Source: Epiperipatus broadwayi
Lineage: Eukaryota > Onychophora > Udeonychophora > Euonychophora > Peripatidae
Direction of reading: 5' to 3'
Length of the DNA stretch: 64,000 nucleotides
Assembly: GCA_028023455.1 (NCBI GenBank)
Contig: JAQFVV010006255.1
Span: 6,928,501 to 6,992,500 of the forward strand
Positions 62,301-64,000 of this stretch are shown here, in pieces; the first letter of the stretch is position 1; every line of letters starts with the position of its first letter. Made by a program: the position numbers and the translations under genes. Under the pieces are notes generated by a model. It worked only from the letters and a program-made list of their open reading frames with translations. It was not told the DNA's origin and ran no database searches.

Positions 62301-62813
62301 AATAATTTTAAGCAGCAAAAATTGTTCTTCAGTGTAATAATAGTATTACTATTCTAAAAGTAGATGCTGAAATAAATATATTTTTCATAAAAAGAATAGG
62401 GGATTTCAATAGTTTAGATAATTGACTTTTCTTATGATTGACAATTGCTTAAATGATATTCTACTGTATGTTTTTTTTTTTTGTAAATTATTTATAGAAA
62501 TTTATAACATATATTGCTTTAATTAGTAACATATTAACAAGTAATCATAATGGCTTGTATTCTCAAAATTCAATTTTTAATAACAAGGAAATTTTTAAAT
62601 AAATGCAAAAAAATAAAAAATGTTCTTGGAATTTATTTTAAATATTTTTTATTAATTAAAACAATATTTGTAGGATTAAGTTTACCAATACCTGAAAGAC
62701 CACGTACTTTTGGTAAGCCTCCCTGGTTTGAAGCCGTTGAAGAGGAATATTTTGCTTGCCGTGAGGGCATAGCTTTAGTAGAAATGTCTTCATTGTCAAA
62801 ATATGATATACAG
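14164..62813 (+). CDS. PDPR: Pyruvate dehydrogenase phosphatase regulatory subunit, mitochondrial (12 exons, 3' end missing)
   Basis: Join of 14164-14399, 14688-14815, 22698-22779, 31154-31235, 31324-31405, 36680-36801, 36912-37026, 37109-37261, 59867-59991, 60089-60281, 60578-60742 and 62674-62813. All junctions are GT-AG, the phases agree, and the 1623 nt stay open (541 aa). Known role of the family: in the mitochondrial matrix PDPR binds the PDP catalytic subunit and tunes its Mg2+ sensitivity, so controlling reactivation of pyruvate dehydrogenase. Seen: a basic N-terminal leader, the dinucleotide motif GGGIIG (52-57), E76 ending the second beta strand, GGSTWLSAG (82-90), VPLHACEY, ESFTPDGRW and AGGVGKELAE of the DAO fold; then the FAO_M domain (about 435-495, with GFERP) and the start of GCV_T (MSSLSKYDI). 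GFERP and the stretch RTFGKPPWFEAVEEE followed by MSSLSKYDI match vertebrate PDPR better than DMGDH or SARDH. The vertebrate protein is about 880 aa, so about 340 residues lie beyond the window. A DMGDH/SARDH-like paralogue is the main alternative. Confidence 0.9.
14688..14815 (+). CDS. PDPR: PDPR coding exon 2 (residues 79-121, part of 122)
   Basis: The acceptor is TATTTAG/G after a 288-bp intron. The exon encodes GGGSTWLSAGIVSHF and an amphipathic helix ending DEGYDI. The GST-W-x-x-AG segment aligns with the loop that in DMGDH carries the histidine linked to FAD; here that position is L87. The donor is G/gtagta and the exon ends in phase 1. Reading on through the donor reaches a stop at 14857. 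Confidence 0.92.
15986..18190 (+). repeat. Possible copy of large AT-rich repeat family L (truncated)
   Basis: It begins TTGTAACG directly after a TATATA tract, as copies in intron 8 do. The motif CTAGCTCAGTGG lies about 170 bp inside the start; the intron 8 copy at 43484 has CGGCTCAGTGG in its early part. The sequence is A-rich first and T-rich later, with GC-richer patches at 16990-17110 and 17450-17680. The 3' limit is guessed from GTTATGTATATATTA near 18180. Membership is tentative. Confidence 0.35.
17626..17661. repeat. Perfect 12-bp hairpin
   Basis: GAAGGGATTGAA and TTCAATCCCTTC pair exactly around a 12-nt loop inside a GC-richer patch of the intron 2 repeat. It could be a structured remnant of the element; no terminator role applies here. 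Confidence 0.6.
22698..22779 (+). CDS. PDPR: PDPR coding exon 3 (residues 122-148, part of 149)
   Basis: 82 bp, missed by simple ORF scans because it has no start codon and a stop follows its donor. The acceptor is AAATAG/GATGG; the split GGA codon restores the frame. It encodes GWRKCGGLLLAKTRNRMISF and RRLVEEAK. This aligns with the PDPR/DMGDH strand and helix where the family reads G(S/G)xxLAxTxxR. The donor is AA/gtaatt. Confidence 0.9.
25448..27100 (+). repeat. Possible copy of large AT-rich repeat family L (short)
   Basis: It starts TTGAAC after TATATAT and ends GGTACAA before TATATATA, the same end signature as the copies in intron 8. CACTCGGCTACTAG near 25595 corresponds to the early CTCGGCTCAGTGG motif. 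GC-richer patches lie at 25640-25760 and 26340-26530. At 1653 bp it would be an internally deleted member. Confidence 0.4.
27146..27485. mobile_element. Mariner-type MITE with about 65-bp terminal inverted repeats
   Basis: The ends AATTATAACTTTTTGGGCTG and its reverse complement face each other, and similarity continues for about 65 bp (ACCGTGTATTATTTT, CACCAATATTTCGA). Both ends abut TA (27144-27145 and 27486-27487), the duplication made by Tc1/mariner transposases. The 340-bp interior has no transposase. The 69-codon frame at 27214-27423 is not recognised. The arms differ at several places, so this is not a very recent insertion. Confidence 0.75.
28010..29030 (+). pseudogene. Decayed non-LTR retrotransposon reverse transcriptase
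   Basis: Shifting frames give KCQKLNIAFIDLVKLFDSIN at about 28045-28105 (RT motif with catalytic-type D in FIDLxKxFDSxN), then KTGD..ECILGPILLTIFMT, HRDVIIASKLIVYRTVI and, near 28960, CNID preceding a TWE-like end. The order is that of Jockey/CR1-like LINEs whose 3' part reads HQLRWxGHVxRM. The YADD box is not preserved. Several stops and shifts show it is inactive. Confidence 0.6.
30190..30415. repeat. Foldback element in intron 3
   Basis: The left arm 30190-30250 and right arm 30357-30415 are imperfect reverse complements. Key words are CATGCATTACATAGT and CATCACAAAATTTT on the left and their complements on the right. The loop is about 105 bp. No similarity to families F1 or F2 was seen. 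Confidence 0.65.
31154..31235 (+). CDS. PDPR: PDPR coding exon 4 (residues 149-176)
   Basis: 82 bp. The acceptor is TTTTTTAG/AGTTTC. Using the AG two bases later would give a stop within two codons, which fixes this start. It encodes VSDLDCHIINRNDIKQMVPL and LNIDDIE, matching the family segment that reads I-x-x-x-E/D-I/V-x-x-x-x-P/H-L-L-N. The donor is GAG/gtaaag, phase 0. Confidence 0.9.
31324..31405 (+). CDS. PDPR: PDPR coding exon 5 (residues 177-203, part of 204)
   Basis: 82 bp, after an 88-bp intron with acceptor TTAATAG/GG. It encodes GGVWIPEDGVVNSLALC and NTFSQLAMNK. The VPED/IPEDG-V-V motif is the family signature in which DMGDH reads 'PGDGHIDP'; the V-V form is PDPR-like. The donor is G/gtaact, phase 1. 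Confidence 0.92.
31911..32151. repeat. Long near-perfect hairpin, 111-bp arms
   Basis: 31911-32021 is nearly the reverse complement of 32041-32151, with a 19-nt loop. Both arms start with CATAAAGCAT/ATGCTTTATG and include TTCTTAAACTAATAATTAAT or its complement. A few mismatches and small indels are present. The minus-strand 77-codon frame across it is a product of the hairpin. Confidence 0.85.
32318..33385. repeat. Two facing copies of an unnamed repeat
   Basis: The block 32318-32540 corresponds, in reverse complement, to 33165-33385. Matching words in order include ATCCCATTA, AAGAGGCTCATGA-AATTG and CTTTTGATAAG-T-AACA. Identity looks moderate with gaps. The 600-bp interior is AT-rich and unrecognised. 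Either two opposite insertions or a long decayed terminal-inverted-repeat element. Confidence 0.55.
33871..33929 (+). other. Cryptic exon-like stretch in intron 5
   Basis: TTCTTTTCTAG is followed by an open stretch in the phase set by exon 5, reading GEESLIEQVDGILDVSMNG and then TAA at 33927. Used as an exon it would truncate PDPR soon after residue 204. There is no obvious donor and no homology, so it is probably chance, but it cannot be excluded as an alternative terminal exon. Confidence 0.15.
34004..34247. repeat. Foldback element with tandem duplication of its right end
   Basis: The left arm, about 34004-34043 (CTCTCCATACAGTAGTGCC), pairs with the right arm, about 34172-34214. The last 33 bp of the right arm (34182-34214) are repeated exactly at 34215-34247. 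TAGTTTTATCAGTG occurs at 33948-33961 and again at 34245-34258 and may be a target-site duplication of a slightly larger insertion (33962-34244). No coding capacity. Confidence 0.75.
36336..36425. repeat. Short hairpin element, 25-bp arms
   Basis: GGTACTTACGCATTAGACCT with the following GCAAT (36336-36360) pairs imperfectly with 36401-36425 (ATTGCAGGACAAGTATGTAA, GTACC). The loop carries a second CAGACCTGCAG. GC content is higher than around it. Confidence 0.6.
36680..36801 (+). CDS. PDPR: PDPR coding exon 6 (residues 204-244)
   Basis: The acceptor is TTCCTTCAG/GTG with a clear pyrimidine tract. It encodes GVHIIEDCPI, a beta strand with turn, then VQTALGDIKCEFFVNCSGL. The V-N-C-(A/S)-G motif is the second FAD-contacting segment of this fold. 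The donor is CTG/gtaatt, phase 0. Confidence 0.93.
36912..37026 (+). CDS. PDPR: PDPR coding exon 7 (residues 245-282, part of 283)
   Basis: After a 110-bp intron, the acceptor TTTTTTCTAG/TGG continues the NCSGL-WA motif. The exon encodes WARQVGYLSTTKVKVPLHAC, then EYMYVVTKPVEGLDYMTP. VPLHACEY-x-Y-x-V-T is diagnostic of the DMGDH/SARDH/PDPR family; the HACE form matches PDPR. The donor is T/gtaggt at 37027; the next GT, at 37031, would break the phase. Confidence 0.93.
37109..37261 (+). CDS. PDPR: PDPR coding exon 8 (residues 283-333, part of 334)
   Basis: After an 82-bp intron, the acceptor is ACTTATAG/GT. The exon encodes ITDLDCNSYYRQWENGLLIG, then GYELESQPIFHDD and LPENWEHF. The Y-x-R-x-W-x-x-G-L/I-L-x-GG-(Y/F)-E pattern is that of PDPR. 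The donor is C/gtaaga; the frame would run on to a stop at 37342 inside intron 8. Confidence 0.93.
37494..38275 (+). mobile_element. Probable solo LTR of an LTR retrotransposon
   Basis: The segment opens TGTAATCTCCGG and closes GATCCTGTTACA, so TG...CA with inverted TGTAA/TTACA ends. In order it has a TATA box, TATAAATAGGGAG at 37771-37783, a GC-richer transcribed-type stretch at 37800-37990 and a polyadenylation signal AATAAA at 38194-38199. This U3-R-U5 order is that of LTRs. No flanking 5-bp duplication, primer-binding site or gag/pol was found, so boundaries are provisional. Confidence 0.45.
38276..42201. other. PDPR: AT-rich part of intron 8, nothing firm
   Basis: The only structure noticed is a perfect 10-bp stem, TAATTAGAGG at 39324-39333 with CCTCTAATTA at 39373-39382. 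It encloses a minus-strand tRNA B-box-like GGGTTCAAATC. No A box or cloverleaf accompanies it, so a SINE trace is possible but not a tRNA gene. Confidence 0.45.
42213..42614 (-). mobile_element. 5'-truncated RTE retrotransposon, 3' end with target duplication
   Basis: On the minus strand, 42614 to 42221 encodes the end of the RTE polyprotein: ETWTLNRRAIQRLQTTQRSM, GVTRRDQKRNVWVRQQIG, KRLKWSWAGHIARRDDNRWT and a stop after LQWIDNG. A frameshift in an A-run near 42470 splits the frame. The element ends in a GATGATGATGAT tail. AATTTTAATAT flanks it on both sides (42202-42212 and 42615-42625), an 11-bp target-site duplication, so this is a complete but heavily truncated insertion. Confidence 0.88.
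42689..43175. mobile_element. hAT-like non-autonomous transposon
   Basis: The left end reads CAATGTTGTCCAACCTGTG followed by GTGGCCTGCAGCCC. The right end, on the opposite strand, reads CAGTAGGGGTGTCCAAC. These TGTCCAAC-containing inverted ends followed by a GGCC-GC-GCCC block resemble widespread hAT/Charlie-type elements. The interior is AT-rich without transposase. The 8-bp target duplication expected for hAT is not preserved. Confidence 0.45.
43377..43434. repeat. Half copy of foldback family F2
   Basis: It begins TATATAGAGCTCATAAATAAGC and continues to TTTGCAGAATATACCCAG, matching one arm of the foldback at 12494-12669. The other arm is missing. It sits 50 bp before the start of the family L copy. 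Confidence 0.6.
43634..44133. other. Assembly gap (500 N) flanked by an identical 143-bp duplication
   Basis: Exactly 500 N. The 143 bp before it (43491-43633) and the 143 bp after it (44134-44276) are identical. 500 is a usual placeholder length. The flanks are purine-rich GAGA/GAAA sequence, which assembles poorly. The 189-codon frame across the Ns is meaningless. Confidence 0.97.
45456..45636. repeat. Foldback element, family F1, short copy
   Basis: Collinear with the element at 4780-5253 but shortened: GAGATTGCCATT, CACAAGCTTTATG, GTCAGGACCCCTCCCCAAACC, TTTGGGTTGGTATTTTAGA, GACACCTCTGAGGAGG and GGTCAGGGGTTGGGGAGGGG appear in that order. It keeps inverted GGGGAGGGG/CCCCTCCCC arms. It lies inside family L copy 1. 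Confidence 0.75.
50125..51338 (-). mobile_element. RTE retrotransposon insertion with inverted 5' part (twin-priming structure)
   Basis: A 12-bp duplication TATATTATAAAT (50125-50136 and 51327-51338) brackets two oppositely oriented parts of one RTE element. The minus-strand part, about 50420 to 50137, is the 3' end (GVTDLIEKIKRLKWN, DDNRWT..., GATGAT tail). The plus-strand part, about 50421-51326, is the reverse transcriptase: FHQLREQAGFKSGFSTVDYI, LCFGFVDYEKAF, GVRQGDSISP, LDFAGYVIVFANNA in place of the LDFADD box, LGLKINVKKTKVMFNG, ETWTLNRRAIQRL. It stops at GVTRRDRKCNV, within about six residues of where the minus part starts. Stops at 50643 and 50972 show it is inactive. Confidence 0.88.
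50430..51326 (+). pseudogene. RTE reverse transcriptase fragment, inactive
   Basis: This is the inverted part of the insertion. RT motifs in order: STVDYIQVLREVIERANEYE, FVDYEKAFVSIN (motif A, aspartate kept), GVRQGDSISPKHF (motif B), DFAGYVIVFA (motif C, catalytic DD changed to G-Y), then MFNGFTQNMKMKIDYDELEV and YKYLGQIINTDGNI. The frame breaks at 50643 (stop) and again near 50960. RTE polyproteins exceed 900 aa, so this is less than a third. Confidence 0.85.
51339..54265. other. PDPR: AT-rich part of intron 8, nothing recognised
   Basis: No protein similarity, RNA or clear repeat. Frames at 52775-52960 and 53550-53780 are F/S/C/H-rich composition artefacts without neighbours or splice logic. 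Confidence 0.5.
54266..59334 (+). repeat. Large AT-rich repeat family L, copy 2
   Basis: It begins TTCTAACCC and ends GGTTACAA before a TA tract, giving TIR-like TTGTAACC/GGTTACAA ends. It is collinear with copy 1 through AAACTCAGCGGG (54389-54400), CTTACCGATTCATCGGCGAG then CTCTGGATG (56041-56074), CTCCTCAGGGCAACAC with TAGCTGGAAAAATATGG (56322-56357) and ACAATCCTCTC (56438). Spacing from the second landmark to the end is 3.29 kb, against 3.46 kb in copy 1. At 5069 bp it has no coding frame of note. Confidence 0.6.
59431..59754. repeat. Foldback element with a tandemly doubled left arm
   Basis: The left arm, from GAAATGTTTAGTGTGTGGAG, is the reverse complement of the right arm, about 59651-59754. 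Inside, a segment of roughly 90-100 bp (AGAAAGCACTTCAC ... AAACTATCAGGCTAA) occurs at 59471-59554 and again at 59571-59652 before the inverted third copy (GTGAAGTGCTTTCT at 59698). It ends 112 bp before exon 9, so it could affect splicing there; that is inference. Confidence 0.8.
59867..59991 (+). CDS. PDPR: PDPR coding exon 9 (residues 334-375)
   Basis: This follows the 22.6-kb intron 8. The acceptor is ATATTAG/GTAATACC. The exon encodes RNTLNAAEHRFPILKN and then NGPESFTPDGRWIIGEAPE. The (N/G)GPESFTPD-x-x-x-(I/L)-(I/M)-G-E motif closes the FAD site in this family. The donor is GAA/gtaaaa, phase 0. The phase match with exon 8 across 22.6 kb supports the pairing. Confidence 0.92.
60089..60281 (+). 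CDS. PDPR: PDPR coding exon 10 (residues 376-439, part of 440)
   Basis: After a 97-bp intron, the acceptor is AAAAATAG/ATT. The exon encodes YFIASGFNSKGVMAAGGVGK, ELAEMIVKG and the linker DLWSVDVRRFTDVHNN, then LKDRVSEIV. The (A/S)G-x-N/Y-S-x-G-x-x-x-(A/G)GG-x-G-K motif is the C-terminal FAD/pyrophosphate segment of DAO-type flavoproteins. D-L/V-x-RF marks the exit of the domain. The donor is G/gtgaat. Confidence 0.93.
60578..60742 (+). CDS. PDPR: PDPR coding exon 11 (residues 440-494, part of 495)
   Basis: The acceptor is AATTTTAG/GTTGG. The exon encodes the FAO_M domain: GRRLRCSPLHSHLEEAGAVF then GERMGFERPLWF. PDPR has GFERP where DMGDH and SARDH have GWERP, which favours the PDPR assignment. 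The donor is G/gttggt, weaker than the others but the only one that keeps the frame into exon 12. Confidence 0.92.
60743..62673 (+). other. PDPR: PDPR intron 11 (1931 bp)
   Basis: AT-rich; no repeat or RNA recognised. The donor G/gttggt is the weakest of the gene. Confidence 0.8.
62674..62813 (+). CDS. PDPR: PDPR coding exon 12 (residues 495-541), last exon in the window
   Basis: The acceptor is ATTTGTAG/GATTA. The exon encodes GLSLPIPERPRTFGKPPWF, then EAVEEEYFACREGIALVEMS and SLSKYDIQ. This is the hinge into the GCV_T (aminomethyltransferase-like) domain. The donor is CAG/gtaact, phase 0. The remaining C-terminal exons are not in the window. Confidence 0.93.
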
Positions 62814-64000
62814 GTAACTTACTTACTTACATATCTTCATTTTTCACATATTTATCTGATGAGGTTCATTTTTCCAAGAATTTCTATAAATTATTAGCAG
62901 AATTTTTGTGTTATTTTGTATTAATGTTTAAAAGTTTTTATAGAAGGAATAATATGATTTATTTTATTTTTGTCTTATATTCAAGATGTACCATGTACAT
63001 TTATTTCTGTTTATTTCTATTTGGTTATCTTATTGAAAATACCTTTCTATAATAGTTTCAGTTTATAAATTATTTTTCCTCACACAACATTCTGTTTCTT
63101 TGAAAGTCTAATATTTAACTTTGTTTTTCTGTGTATGTGTGTATATATATCTTTGGGAGCAAATCAATCTCCATACATGCACTGTTTTTACAAATTGATG
63201 AGCACTCACTCACAAACAAAAATTTAAAAGAACAAGTGAACCCATTTGTTCTTCAAGCTTATCTATATATAAACCAACCTTTTGCTTACGGTGCATATTC
63301 AGGGTTTGAATCTATTATATGCCTGATTTTTTTAAACAATTTTCAAATTGTACAAACATAATACAAATATTACAGGAGAGAAAATTTAACTATCTGCAAT
63401 TAACATATAGTAATTTAGAATCTAAATATATTAATACATATTTTTATTTTTATACAGCATAGTGTTCATTGTAATATTTTTGGGAGCAAATCAATCTCCA
63501 CACATGTGCTGTCATAACAAATTGATGTGCACTCACCTATCTTATTTTTATCCAAAGGCAATCAACATATAATAATTTAGAATCTAAATACATTAATATC
63601 ATTGTAATATCTTTAGGAAAAAAATCAATCTTCACACATGTGCTGTTTTAACAAATTGACATGCACTCATCCATAAGCAAAAATTTAAAATTAAAACAAG
63701 TGACCTCATTTATTCTTCATGCCTATCTATATGTAAGCCAATGTTTTGTTTATTGTGCATGTTCAGGGCTTGAGTCATTTATATGCCTGATTTATTTAAA
63801 CGATGTTTAAATTGTACAAACATAATACAAATATTGCAGGAGAGAGATTAATAAATATTTTTATTTTTATACAGCCCAATATTCATTGTAATATTTTCGA
63901 GAGCAAATCAATCTCCATATATATATTGTTTTAGTAAATTGATGTGCATTTATCCATAAGCAAAGATTTAAAATTAAAACAAGTGAACTCACTTGTTCTT
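62814..64000 (+). other. PDPR: PDPR intron 12, 5' part
   Basis: Starts at CAG/gtaact. After about 330 bp of plain AT-rich sequence it enters the tandem repeat at 63145. The acceptor is beyond the window. Confidence 0.85.
63145..64000. repeat. Intronic tandem repeat, units of about 280-330 bp
   Basis: Four units start with GGGAGCAAATCAATCTCCA or close variants at about 63153, 63481, 63616 and 63899. Unit 1 is about 328 bp, unit 2 about 135 bp (internal deletion), unit 3 about 283 bp, and unit 4 is cut by the window end. Shared words include CAAATTGATGTGCACTCA, TATATGCCTGATTT, AAATTGTACAAACATAATAC and TATTTTTATTTTTATACAGC. Each full unit ends with a potential splice acceptor TTTTTATACAG. The frame at 63131-63361 is part of a unit and not a gene. 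Confidence 0.88.

Noticed and set aside
63131-63361. 76-codon frame downstream of exon 12 as a possible next PDPR exon
   Set aside because: It belongs to the tandem repeat, lacks GCV_T motifs and recurs in the other units with stops.

Overview
The window is animal nuclear DNA. It is very AT-rich by eye and carries one interrupted protein-coding gene with GT-AG introns, set in a dense field of decayed mobile elements. Non-LTR retrotransposons of the RTE type with (GAT)n tails, MITE-like foldbacks and introns from 82 bp to 22.6 kb fit an invertebrate bilaterian such as an arachnid or a mollusc. The sequence alone does not let me choose between them. Nothing points to bacteria, phage or an organelle.

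The gene lies on the + strand. I joined twelve coding exons by splice sites, reading phase and homology, from 14164 to 62813. They give one open frame of 541 codons. It encodes the N-terminal three fifths of a pyruvate dehydrogenase phosphatase regulatory subunit (PDPR), a mitochondrial FAD-binding protein of the dimethylglycine/sarcosine dehydrogenase family. The window contains the targeting peptide, the whole FAD-binding oxidoreductase (DAO) domain, the middle FAO_M domain and the first residues of the aminomethyltransferase-like (GCV_T) domain. The last roughly 340 residues lie beyond 64000. The first coding exon follows a probable 5'UTR splice acceptor, so the promoter and first exon probably lie further upstream and were not found.

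Layout: 1-14103 is intergenic or 5' intron, with a foldback at 4780-5253, a decayed RTE endonuclease near 7.9-8.3 kb and a second foldback at 12.5 kb. At 14.1-14.8 kb are exons 1-2. Intron 2 (7.9 kb) may hold a copy of a large AT-rich repeat. Exon 3 is at 22.7 kb. Intron 3 (8.4 kb) holds another possible copy, a mariner-type MITE and a decayed LINE. Exons 4-5 are at 31.2-31.4 kb. Intron 5 (5.3 kb) is packed with inverted repeats. Exons 6-8 are at 36.7-37.3 kb. Intron 8 (22.6 kb) carries a probable solo LTR, two RTE insertions (one with an internal inversion), a hAT-like element, two collinear ~5-6 kb copies of the AT-rich repeat, an assembly gap and a complex foldback. Exons 9-12 are at 59.9-62.8 kb. 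Intron 12 ends in a ~280-330 bp tandem repeat that runs off the window.

I saw no new multi-gene system. The most informative observations are the RTE insertion with a twin-priming-type inversion and a 12-bp target duplication, the large repeat family with TTGTAAC...GTTACAA ends, a probable false duplication around the 500-N gap, and the loss in this PDPR of the histidine that carries covalent FAD in dimethylglycine dehydrogenase. There are no CRISPR arrays, rRNAs or convincing tRNAs.
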